Shown here piece after piece: positions 16,423-24,360 of a stretch of DNA of 28,759 bases (position 1 is the first letter of the stretch; each line of letters opens with the position of its first letter). The translations under genes were made by a program, and so were the position numbers. This DNA is from a virus. Location of the stretch: the IMG/VR virus record IMGVR_UViG_3300025889_000696, positions 1 to 28,759 of that record, one strand, 5' to 3'. The notes under the pieces were generated by a model. That model was not told the origin of the DNA. It was given only the letters and a program-made list of their open reading frames with translations, and searched no databases.

Positions 16423-19400
16423 TTATTCTCCTATTTTAGATTTTAGTTCTTCTACTTGTGCTGATAATTCTTGCACAGCTTTAATTAAAGGAAATACAAA
16501 CATAGCTTCTGATATTTGTTGTTTACCATCAGGAAGTACATCCCATCCTTTAAAATCTTCTACACCAAACTTATCTAATGCTGCTTTAACATCTTGAGCA
16601 ATCATACCATGTTGAGTATTTTCATCGCTTGGTTTTGTTTTATTAGCATCAAAACTTTCCCATTCTTCAGGGTATTCGCTTGGTGCTTTAAATTTATAAG
16701 TTACTGGTTTTAATTCGTTAATAAAATCTAAACCAAGACTTGAAGGTGCTATATCTTTTTTAGACCTTTCATCTGATGAATGTGTCCAAGTAGCGTTAGA
16801 ATTATAGTCGTTGTAAATATGTGAGGTTCCGTTACCTATATGAACTCTAGTATCGGCTGTTCCCCCAAGATCAGTTCCAATGACAATTCTTCCTTGTGCA
16901 CCACCGCTACCAGCTCCTGTGTTATAACCCAATAAAGTATTATAACTGCCTGTAGTTGGACTTGAGAAACCTGCATTTGTTCCTAGACAAACATTTTGTG
17001 CTCCACTGGTTATCGCATAACCTGAAAGATAACCTAGTGCAGTGTTGTTATTACCAGTTGTAAGAGCATAAAGCGTTCTTCTTCCCACGCCTACACAGCC
17101 TTGTGATGTAGTTGCATCAGTCATAGACTCGTAACCTACCGCAGTATTTAATTGTCCTGTGGTCATTGCATCTAAAGCATAAGCACCGACTGAGGTGTTA
17201 TGAATGCCTGTAGTGTTTAAGTTAAGTGCATTAAGTCCAACTGCTGTATTACCACTGCCTGTTGTAGTATTTTCTAAAGTCTGATGTCCAAGTGCTGTAT
17301 TATCACCACCTGATGTGCAACTTGCTAAAGCAGCATATCCAACAGCTACTGTATTGTTAGTGGTTAAAGCACCTGCTGCGCTGTAACCTATTGCAACATT
17401 AGATGAGCCTGTTGTAACTGCATCTAATGAAGATGTACCAATCGCAATATTAGCTGACCCTGTGGTTATATCTGAACCTGCTGCATATCCGACACAAGTA
17501 TTATTAAGACCTGTAGTAATGCTTTGTCCTGCACTTCTACCCAATCCTGTATTTTGAGTGCCTGTAGTATTTGCATAAAGTGCGTGCCAACCTACTGCGG
17601 TGTTATTGGCTGCGGTGGTGTTAGAATATAATGCTCCTGTACCAACAGCAACATGCCTACTGTCATTTCCTGTAGCTGTTGTATTGCTATATCCTGCTTG
17701 ATAGCCTATAAATGTGCTATCAAATCCAAGCGTATTGCTATACCCAGCTTGATAACCTAGAGCTACATTTCTTCCGCCTGTAGTGTTAAATCTTAAAGCC
17801 TGTAAACCTATACCTGTATTACTAGTACCACTTGTATTAAATTGCAAACACTCAGAACCTACTCCAGTATTGGCATTAGCAGTAGTAGCACTTAAAGCTC
17901 TATAACCAACAGCAGTACAATCATTACTAGATACTATAGCATCAAGAGATTCTGTACCAACCGCCACATTATTTGTACCTGTAGTGTTTGCTCCAAGTGC
18001 AGCATAACCAACTGCTGTATTGTTATCTGCTGTAGTGTTTGCTGTTAAAGCAAAAGTTCCAATAGCAGTATTTTGATTACCTGATGTATTTGCTTCTAAT
18101 GCTTCACTTCCAAAAATAGCATTATTATAACCAGTTGTTGTAAACCTTCCTGCGAACATTCCAACAGCAGTATTTTTTGCACCTGTTGAAGCATTTAAAG
18201 CTGCATAACCGATAGCAGTTAAATCGTTTGATGTTGTATTAGCAGATAAAGCACTTTCACCTATTGCTATATTTGCACTTCCTGTAGTATTAGCATCTAA
18301 AGCGTAAGCACCTACTGCAACATTAGAAGAACCTGTAGTGTTTGCGTTAAGTGAATTAAAACCGACTCCAACATTGTTTCCTCCAGTTGAACTTCCTGAA
18401 ACGCCTACACCTGCCGAAGCACCTACATAAGTATTAAAAGAAGCTGCTGCATATCTTCCTGCTTGTAACCCTAAAGCAGTATTATAGTTTTGTGTTGTTA
18501 CGACTTGTAGTGCATCAACACCTAAAACAGTATTGTAACTACCAGTCGTTACAGCATTAGCAGAGTTCCAACCAACACTTATATTAGCAATACCTGTAGT
18601 GTTTGCTCCAAGTGCTGCATAACCTATTGCTGTATGGTATGAACCTGTTGTATTAGCATCTAAAGCTAAAGAACCTACTGCAACATTATTAGTACCTGTA
18701 GTGTTTGCAACAAGTGAATTGTTACCAATTCCTATATTATTAGAGCCTGTAGTGTTAGAATATCCTGCGGCATAACCAAAATATGAGTTATTATCTCCCG
18801 TCATTGCACCAACACCAACAGCTTGTGAGCCTACTATAGTTGAATAACTAGATGTTGCATTAACCCCTGCATTAGTACCTATGGCAACTGTATCGCCATC
18901 ACTTACACTGCTTTTTAATGCTTGATAACCCACTGCTACAAGTGAAAGACCTGTAGTATTAAGTTGCAAAGCTGTAAAGCCAACCGCAGTATTTCCAGTT
19001 ATACCTGTAATATTTTGATTTTGTAATGCACTTGTACCAATAGCAACTGACCTTTCACCTGTGATATCGGTTGTTAATGCGTTATATCCTAGTGCGACAT
19101 TATTATTTCCTGTAGTTATTGCATCTGCTGCAAAATTACCTACTGCGACATTTTGAGTACCTGTAGTGTTTGCTACTAAAGAATTTACACCAACTGCTGT
19201 ATTGTTAGATGCTGTAGTGTTTGCAAACAAAGCTCCTGAACCAACTGCTGTGTTTGCTGCTCCAGTTGTATTTGCTCCTAAAGCTACTTTACCAATAGCG
19301 GTGTTGTTATTTGCTGTAGTATTTGCATCTAGTGCCTCTGCTCCTAGAGCGGTGTTGTTTGTTCCTGTAGTGTTTGCTGTGAGTGCTGCATAACCTACTG

Positions 19401-21633
19401 CTGTGTTGTTGGATGCTGTAGTGTTTGCGTCAAGTGCTATGTGTCCGATAGCCACATTGTTACTACCAGTTAAATTAGCAACCATACTATTATATCCAAG
19501 AACTGTATTATAAGAACCTGTGGTATTTACAAACAAAGTTCCTCTACCAATAGAGGTGTTGGCTATTCCTTCTGTATTAGCATTTAAGGCTTTAGAGCCT
19601 ATTGCAGTATTATAATTACCACTTGTTAAACTATCAAGAGCTGTATCACCTAAAGCAACATTCTCAGTACCAGTTGGATAATTACCATCAAGTTTGATAG
19701 TTCCGCCATCTATTGAGACATTACCTGCTACTGTAAGACCATCGGTTACTGCTGTACCTGTTACATCTATACCTGTTGAGGTTGTGGCTAGTTTTATTGA
19801 ATTAGCGTATAGAAGCTTTACAGACCCTCCATCTACTGCTGTGATGTAGTCGTTATTATTTGCAGAATTGCGTAAGTAAAAATTTGTTGCGTTGATTACA
19901 AGCTGACCAGTTCCATTTTCGGTGATATAACTATTAGAACCATCATGATAAATCTGTAAATCTGAACCAGCACCAAAGATAGCCTTAACAGAATCACCAA
20001 AAGTAAGTGCATCTGCTGAAGCATCCCAAACCAATTGAGCTGTAGTGCCTGTGTCTTCGTAGAAGGAGATGTCTCCGTTGTTAGCAATTCGGAGTCTTTC
20101 TGTTAATGTTGTATCGGTAGATGCGTTTTTAGTCCCAAAAAGAATATGCCCCCTAGAACCACTAGCATTGTTTTCTAAAATATATCCACTAATTGCTGCC
20201 CATGTTTCCGTTGTGCCAGAACCTGATTGCCATGTTATTTCGCCACCATTTCCAATGGTACTTGAATTAGCAAATAATTCTAAACCACCTTTTTGACCAA
20301 GCGTTGTTCCAGTAGTGCTAGAAAGATTAACTATCGCATCACCATCAACAGTTAAACCATCCATTGTGGCTGTACCTGTTACATCTATACCTGTTGAGGT
20401 TGTGGCTAGTTTTTTAGCGTTGTCATAGTAAAGATTTACAGCTCCATCTGCTAAAACATCTATTCCACTTTCGCCTGTCTTTGGTCTTATTCTTATACTA
20501 CCATTTGTATCTTGAATATAAAGGTCGCCTGTAGTATTTGTTAAAAAGCCATGAGTCCCACTATGATAAAGTTCTAAATCGCTATCTGCGCCAAAAATAG
20601 CCTTAACAGAATCGCCAAAACTTAAATCTGCTGTAAGCGCGGCAATCTCGCTGCTTCCAACTGCATTCTTTGCTATTTTCGCACTTGTAATTGAATTATC
20701 TGCTACATCTGAAGCTACTATAACTCCACTTGCTATTTTTGCACTTGTAATTGCATTATCCGCTATATCGCTAGTATTTACTGCGCCTGATGCGATAGAT
20801 GCACTTGTTACAGAGTTTGCATTTAAAACAGAGAAGTTTGTAGAACTAAATGCGATAACTTCAATATTGTTTGTTCCAGTTGGAGGTGCGCTAGAGAAAG
20901 TAAGAGTTGTGCCACTTACAGAATATTCTGACTTCTGCTGATATACACCATCAATATAAACTTGAGTATTGTTTTCACTTTGAGGATTTTCGCTCAATGT
21001 AAATGCTACTGTAGAATTATCTCCACTAAAAGTATCAAGAACAACAGAGTTACCACTATAAATTGATCCAACTACATAAACAGTAACAGTTGTACCGTTT
21101 GCAGGAGCTGTGTCAAAAGATAGGGTTGTTCCACTGAATGTGTAAGAATCTTGATTTTGAAATACACCGTCTATAAAAGCTATGATGTAGCTTTCTCCTG
21201 CAGGCGTGGTGCTTAAAGTAAAATCGGTTGTGCTACCATTTCCTGTTGCAGTGTTTAAATAGAATGATTGAGCTGTTGCTGTTTTTGAAGAAAAACTTAA
21301 ATTTCCTGAACCATCAGTAGTTAAAACTTGCCCAGTAGTTCCATCACTTACATTAAGTTCTGAAATTCCTACAGAGTTTGATGCAATTTCACTTGCTCCA
21401 ATCGCATTTGCTGCAACTTCAGAAGAAGTCACAGCATTCGCTGCTATTTTGGCACTTGTTACGGCATTATTTTCTAGTGTGCCGATTGTAACTATTGATT
21501 CGCTTCCATCGTTTTTCTTGATAAAAAGTTTACCGTCATAGGTATTAATCGCTATTTCACCAAGAGCGAGTGCAGAAGTCGATGGTACTGCTCCCTGAGT
21601 CGCAGACCTTTTTAATTTAATAGTTTGTGCCAT
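16423..21633 (-). CDS. Giant tail fibre (1736 aa) with YadA-head-type repeat array and S74 chaperone domain
   Basis: The N-terminus MAQTIKLKRSATQ...ALGEIAI...KLFI matches the start of the 626-residue fibre and resembles the N-terminal docking domain of phage tropism proteins. Next come two FSG/TxVxxTLSxxP beta repeats, a DNAITSAKIA ladder, and two GDSVKAIFGAxSDL modules. From about residue 654 to 1573 there is an array of about 54 units of 17 residues, T-G-x-x-N-x-A-V/I-G-x-x-A-L-x-A-N-T, as in YadA-type trimeric adhesin heads (left-handed beta-roll). The end is an S74 intramolecular chaperone: HSSDERSKKDI with Ser1620, HGMIAQDV, then a coiled coil (LSAQVEELKSKI). Trimer folding followed by self-cleavage is expected from the family. 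The role is host attachment. Confidence 0.9.
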   Translation of the reverse strand: MAQTIKLKRSATQGAVPSTSALALGEIAINTYDGKLFIKKNDGSESIVTIGTLENNAVTSAKIAANAVTSSEVAANAIGASEIASNSVGISELNVSDGTTGQVLTTDGSGNLSFSSKTATAQSFYLNTATGNGSTTDFTLSTTPAGESYIIAFIDGVFQNQDSYTFSGTTLSFDTAPANGTTVTVYVVGSIYSGNSVVLDTFSGDNSTVAFTLSENPQSENNTQVYIDGVYQQKSEYSVSGTTLTFSSAPPTGTNNIEVIAFSSTNFSVLNANSVTSASIASGAVNTSDIADNAITSAKIASGVIVASDVADNSITSAKIAKNAVGSSEIAALTADLSFGDSVKAIFGADSDLELYHSGTHGFLTNTTGDLYIQDTNGSIRIRPKTGESGIDVLADGAVNLYYDNAKKLATTSTGIDVTGTATMDGLTVDGDAIVNLSSTTGTTLGQKGGLELFANSSTIGNGGEITWQSGSGTTETWAAISGYILENNASGSRGHILFGTKNASTDTTLTERLRIANNGDISFYEDTGTTAQLVWDASADALTFGDSVKAIFGAGSDLQIYHDGSNSYITENGTGQLVINATNFYLRNSANNNDYITAVDGGSVKLLYANSIKLATTSTGIDVTGTAVTDGLTVAGNVSIDGGTIKLDGNYPTGTENVALGDTALDSLTSGNYNTAIGSKALNANTEGIANTSIGRGTLFVNTTGSYNTVLGYNSMVANLTGSNNVAIGHIALDANTTASNNTAVGYAALTANTTGTNNTALGAEALDANTTANNNTAIGKVALGANTTGAANTAVGSGALFANTTASNNTAVGVNSLVANTTGTQNVAVGNFAADAITTGNNNVALGYNALTTDITGERSVAIGTSALQNQNITGITGNTAVGFTALQLNTTGLSLVAVGYQALKSSVSDGDTVAIGTNAGVNATSSYSTIVGSQAVGVGAMTGDNNSYFGYAAGYSNTTGSNNIGIGNNSLVANTTGTNNVAVGSLALDANTTGSYHTAIGYAALGANTTGIANISVGWNSANAVTTGSYNTVLGVDALQVVTTQNYNTALGLQAGRYAAASFNTYVGASAGVGVSGSSTGGNNVGVGFNSLNANTTGSSNVAVGAYALDANTTGSANIAIGESALSANTTSNDLTAIGYAALNASTGAKNTAVGMFAGRFTTTGYNNAIFGSEALEANTSGNQNTAIGTFALTANTTADNNTAVGYAALGANTTGTNNVAVGTESLDAIVSSNDCTAVGYRALSATTANANTGVGSECLQFNTSGTSNTGIGLQALRFNTTGGRNVALGYQAGYSNTLGFDSTFIGYQAGYSNTTATGNDSRHVAVGTGALYSNTTAANNTAVGWHALYANTTGTQNTGLGRSAGQSITTGLNNTCVGYAAGSDITTGSANIAIGTSSLDAVTTGSSNVAIGYSAAGALTTNNTVAVGYAALASCTSGGDNTALGHQTLENTTTGSGNTAVGLNALNLNTTGIHNTSVGAYALDAMTTGQLNTAVGYESMTDATTSQGCVGVGRRTLYALTTGNNNTALGYLSGYAITSGAQNVCLGTNAGFSSPTTGSYNTLLGYNTGAGSGGAQGRIVIGTDLGGTADTRVHIGNGTSHIYNDYNSNATWTHSSDERSKKDIAPSSLGLDFINELKPVTYKFKAPSEYPEEWESFDANKTKPSDENTQHGMIAQDVKAALDKFGVEDFKGWDVLPDGKQQISEAMFVFPLIKAVQELSAQVEELKSKIGE
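16915..19674 (-). repeat. About 54 tandem 51-bp units encoding YadA-head-type 17-residue repeats
   Basis: The array codes for units with N-N-T-A-V-G-Y-x-A-L as core and A-N-T-T-G-T as linker. Period is almost always 17 residues (51 bp). A few units are 16 residues, some are 18-19, and one (TATGNDSRHVAVG) is 21. Counting by eye gives about 54 units. DNA copies are diverged, with the word cctgtagtgtttgc and close variants recurring. Ends are approximate. Several Gly-rich or Cys-containing units (SNDCTAVG, TSQGCVGVG, NVCLGTNAG) break the pattern. Confidence 0.9.
19751..19795 (-). repeat. 45-bp exact direct repeat, copy 1
   Basis: A 45-base stretch identical to 20369-20413 in the same gene. It encodes the end of a fibre module (KLATTSTGIDVTGTA). 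The surrounding protein is also duplicated (GDSVKAIFGA...LATTSTGIDVTGTA...DGLTV) but more diverged, so this block is either a recent conversion tract or under strong constraint. Confidence 0.85.
20369..20413 (-). repeat. 45-bp exact direct repeat, copy 2
   Basis: The second copy of the 45-base repeat at 19751-19795, 618 bases away, in frame with it. 618 is a multiple of three, so recombination between copies would delete one shaft module without a frameshift. Confidence 0.85.
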
Positions 21634-21655
21634 ATGTATGGATTTCCTTTACTAT

Positions 21656-21667
21656 GCGTATATACGC
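21656..21667. repeat. 12-bp perfect palindrome in fibre-fibre gap
   Basis: gcgtatatacgc, a perfect 12-bp palindrome in the 46-base gap between the 626- and 1736-residue fibre genes. It is the GC-flanked core of an otherwise AT-rich gap, lying 23-34 bases upstream of the fibre ATG. No T-run follows, so it is not a terminator. It could be an operator, an mRNA structure near the ribosome site (aaaggaaa), or chance. Confidence 0.5.
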
Positions 21668-21679
21668 GGAAATTTATTA

Positions 21680-23560
21680 TTAAGAGAATGTTCCCCCGTC
21701 TAGCACATCACCCCAAGAAGCGTTTCCACTTGAATCCATAGAAAGAATATATGTGCTAGTTGTAGCAGTTGCTGTAGGTCTTACTAATCTTGTGTAACCA
21801 CCATTTGTTGCAGCTCCGATAAGTAAGTCACCTATTGCTGTTGAACTGATACCTTTAATTCTTAATGCATCACTGTTAACTTCTAATGTTATATTATCAT
21901 CGTTAACATTAAGTGTATTTCCTGATTTGCTAAGAGCGTCTCCAGCGATAATTTGTCCTGCACCTGAGAATTGTACAAAAGTTAAAGCAGTTGTATCAAG
22001 TGTAATTGGATTGTTTGTTGTAAGAACAAAACCATTATCACCGTTTACAGTACCCTCTTCAACAAATACAAAGAGTCCAGAAGTAACTTCTGGACTCTTT
22101 GTATTTGTTGAAGAGGTTGCAGGGCTTGAGCCAGCAACATAGATACCATTTTCACTTCCAGTTGACTGATCTTTAACAAGAACTCTATCACCGTCTGCAA
22201 GAGTTACGCCATCAATTGTGTCGCCTACATTCAAGTCTGTAGCGATTGTAATATTGGCAGTAGTTGCTACTCTTACTGAGTCTTTAATATCAAGTGCTTG
22301 TTTTACTGCATCAACGTATGCTTTTGTAGCTGCGTCTTGTGCTTGTGTTGGGTCAGTAACATTTGAAATTCTTGAGTTATTTACGTCTACAACACCAGAG
22401 CCATTTGGATTTAAAGAAATATTACCATTTGTATCTGTGCTAGAAATTTCATTACCATTTAGATTTAAATTATCTACTGCTAAAGAAGTTAACCCTGCTA
22501 AATCAGTTGTAGTTGCTCCCGGATTTAAAGAAGAAGAACCAAGTGTAATTGCATTTACTGCAACAGCACCACTTGTTACAGTAAAGTCTGTAGCATCAAA
22601 TGAAGCCACACCCTTGTTGCTTGAAGTTGCATCTTCTCCCGCGATTGTTACAGTTGTACCAGAAGCGGTAGTATTTATACCCTCTCCACCAGTAAAGGTA
22701 AATCCTTCACCGATTGTTGCAGCAGCTGTTGAAGCATCTTCTGCAGTAATTGTAATATCATTTGCTGCAACTGCTCCACTTGTTACTGTGAAATGTGTAG
22801 AGTTAAAAGATGCAATACCTTTATTTGAAGAGGTAGCATCTTCTCCAGTGATTGTTACTGTATTATCTGTTACAGCAGTATCAATACCTTCTCCGCCTGT
22901 AAATGTGAAAGTATCGCTAATTAAAGAAACAGTATCTGTTCCAGTATCACCTGCTATACCAAGAGTTGTTGAAATTGTTGTAAAAGAGACAACTCCTGAA
23001 CCGTTTGTTATAAGAGCTTGTCCACTTGTGCCATCAGCTGTAGGAAGTGTATATCCTGCTGTACCATCAAGTCCTACTGTAATTTGTTTGTCAAATACTA
23101 CTTTTTCTGTGCCATTTGTAGTATTAAAACTTAAGTATTTATTTGCACCTTCTGTAATTACTAAAGAAGTTGATGAATTATCTATAATTCCAAATTCTGT
23201 TGCTTGTGAAGATAGATCAATAGTACCACCAGTTATATCTAAATCCAAATTTGCAGCAGCAATAATATCTACATCGCCTGATGCAGAAGTAATTGAGTTT
23301 GCTCCGATTGTTAAGTTTGCTGTTTTAAGTTGGTCAATTTTGCTATTAGAGTCAACTACTATTGCAGAACTTGCTGTAAGTGTACCTGCAGTGTGGTCAA
23401 GCATATTGACATACAGTTCACCACCGATTACATCATTATTTGACCCATCACCGATAAAAAGTTTAGATGAATTAAATGAATAAGCTAATTCTCCTACACT
23501 TAACGCACTCGAGGGGGTAGCGGCGGTGGTACTTCTTTTAATTTTAATTGTTTGTGCCAT
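21680..23560 (-). CDS. Tail fibre / tail structural protein (626 aa) with docking-type N-terminus
   Basis: The N-terminus MAQTIKIKRS...ALSVGELAY...KLFIGDGS parallels the 1736-residue fibre and is probably the particle-docking domain. The middle holds two copies of a segment TFTGGEGIxT...GEDATSSNKG...FTVTSGAVA (22747-22912 and about 22547-22706). A well-known phage fibre segment follows: DPTQAQDAATKAYVDAV, DGDRVLVKDQSTGSENGIYV, then GLFVFVEEGTVNGDNGFVLT. It ends WGDVLDGGTFS; the LDGGxF end is shared with the next two upstream genes. Residues about 482-502 are coded by a perfect 63-base inverted repeat. The ribosome site is ttaggaaaa. A 421-codon open frame on the opposite strand (22218-23483) is a by-product of the composition. 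Structural role is inferred from domains and context. Confidence 0.85.
   Translation of the reverse strand: MAQTIKIKRSTTAATPSSALSVGELAYSFNSSKLFIGDGSNNDVIGGELYVNMLDHTAGTLTASSAIVVDSNSKIDQLKTANLTIGANSITSASGDVDIIAAANLDLDITGGTIDLSSQATEFGIIDNSSTSLVITEGANKYLSFNTTNGTEKVVFDKQITVGLDGTAGYTLPTADGTSGQALITNGSGVVSFTTISTTLGIAGDTGTDTVSLISDTFTFTGGEGIDTAVTDNTVTITGEDATSSNKGIASFNSTHFTVTSGAVAANDITITAEDASTAAATIGEGFTFTGGEGINTTASGTTVTIAGEDATSSNKGVASFDATDFTVTSGAVAVNAITLGSSSLNPGATTTDLAGLTSLAVDNLNLNGNEISSTDTNGNISLNPNGSGVVDVNNSRISNVTDPTQAQDAATKAYVDAVKQALDIKDSVRVATTANITIATDLNVGDTIDGVTLADGDRVLVKDQSTGSENGIYVAGSSPATSSTNTKSPEVTSGLFVFVEEGTVNGDNGFVLTTNNPITLDTTALTFVQFSGAGQIIAGDALSKSGNTLNVNDDNITLEVNSDALRIKGISSTAIGDLLIGAATNGGYTRLVRPTATATTSTYILSMDSSGNASWGDVLDGGTFS
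22054..22116. repeat. Perfect 31-bp inverted repeat with 1-base centre inside a fibre gene
   Basis: The left arm 22054-22084 and right arm 22086-22116 are exact reverse complements around a single base, 22085. Codon register is also symmetric, so both strands read S-S-T-N-T-K-S-P-E-V then T-S-G-L-F-V-F-V-E-E. In the message it would form a 31-bp hairpin with almost no loop; in DNA it could extrude as a cruciform. It is not followed by a T-run and lies mid-gene, so it is not a normal terminator. Confidence 0.95.
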
Positions 23561-23569
23561 TCTATTTTC

Positions 23570-23959
23570 CTAAAACAATCCTCCGTCGAGATTGTCCATT
23601 GTATCTGTTGCGGCTGCAAGAGGTACGAATTGAAATACATTCGAAGAAGTTTCTCTGTACACTTTTAACTGATCATCATCAGTATCGTACCAAAGATCTC
23701 CTTCGGATAAAGTTGAGCCAGAAGGTTCACTGGCTGATCTAAAAAACTGGTCTGCTAATTGTTCAAGTGCTCCTTGAATATTTGTTGCAGAGATTGTGTT
23801 GTAAGGTGTTACTCCTACAGAAGCTGCATTTGTTGCAGAGGGAGGTACTGCGCTTATTGAAACAGAAGTTACATCTTCTGTGACAGTAATTGGATAGATG
23901 GTCTGACTTGTGGTAACACTTGTAACGTCTTGTGTTACGGTAACTGTTACATCACTCAT
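23570..23959 (-). CDS. EGDLWY structural protein, paralogue 1
   Basis: A 129-residue protein with a Thr/Val-rich beta N-terminus (VTVTVTQDVTSVTTSQ, with the segment VTxDVTSV twice). A conserved C-terminal half follows: VTPYNTISATNIQGALEQLADQ, EGDLWYDTDDDQLKVYRE, and the end MDNLDGGLF. The same C-terminal half occurs in the gene immediately upstream, so the two arose by tandem duplication. EGDLWY(D)T...LxVY is a motif often met in marine phage virion proteins. The LDGG-x-F end is shared with the next fibre (21680-23560). The start overlaps the previous stop as ATGA. The role (tail or fibre-connector protein) is inferred; no enzyme motif is present. Confidence 0.8.
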   Translation of the reverse strand: MSDVTVTVTQDVTSVTTSQTIYPITVTEDVTSVSISAVPPSATNAASVGVTPYNTISATNIQGALEQLADQFFRSASEPSGSTLSEGDLWYDTDDDQLKVYRETSSNVFQFVPLAAATDTMDNLDGGLF

Positions 23960-24360
23960 ACAAAATTATCCCCGTCTAACGTATCCATGTCTCCTGTAGC
24001 TGAAGCTATTGCTACCCATTCAAAATTATCTGCGGAAGTTTCCCTATATACATACAAATTATCTGTTGTAGTATTATACCATAAATCGCCTTCTTCAATA
24101 TTACTTCCAGTTGGTTGAGAAGACTGTACAAAATGTTGGTCTGCTAATTGTTCGAGTGCAGTCTGTGCGTTAGTAGCAGTAATTGTATTATATGGAGTAA
24201 CTGCTATATCTACTGCAGAAAACTTTGCGAAAAAATATTCAACTCCAACATCTGTAGTATTTGTTTGTACACGATTTACAGTTATTGCATCTCCTGCAGT
24301 TGCAGTAACTGTAGTAGTGTATGGAGCTATAGTAACTACAGTTGTAGCTAAACGGCTCAT
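23956..24360 (-). CDS. EGDLWY structural protein, paralogue 2
   Basis: A 134-residue protein. The unique N-terminal third (LATTVVTIAPYTTTVTATAG, VGVEYFFAKFS) is beta-rich. From VTPYNTITATNAQTALEQLADQ onward it aligns with the neighbouring paralogue: EEGDLWYNTTTDNLYVYRE, then MDTLDGDNFV at the end. About half of the shared part is identical by eye. The N-termini differ, which suggests that a conserved attachment module carries a variable partner. Starts and stops on both sides overlap as ATGA, giving a three-gene coupled cassette with the BppU-N-like gene upstream and the paralogue downstream. Function is inferred as virion structural. Confidence 0.8.
   Translation of the reverse strand: MSRLATTVVTIAPYTTTVTATAGDAITVNRVQTNTTDVGVEYFFAKFSAVDIAVTPYNTITATNAQTALEQLADQHFVQSSQPTGSNIEEGDLWYNTTTDNLYVYRETSADNFEWVAIASATGDMDTLDGDNFV

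Noticed and set aside
16915-19674. CRISPR-like array (regular about 51-bp repeats)
   Set aside because: Repeats are imperfect, contiguous without unique spacers, and in frame with a conserved protein repeat. No cas genes are present.
22218-23483. 421-codon open frame on the plus strand
   Set aside because: It is antisense to the 626-residue fibre in the complementary register. Its length follows from Thr/Ser/Val-rich codons on the other strand. It has no domain, no coupling to neighbours and runs against the operon.
16423-23560. Diversity-generating retroelement feeding the fibres
   Set aside because: The N-termini recall tropism determinants, but there is no reverse transcriptase, no template/variable repeat pair with A-specific changes, and no C-type lectin end in the window.
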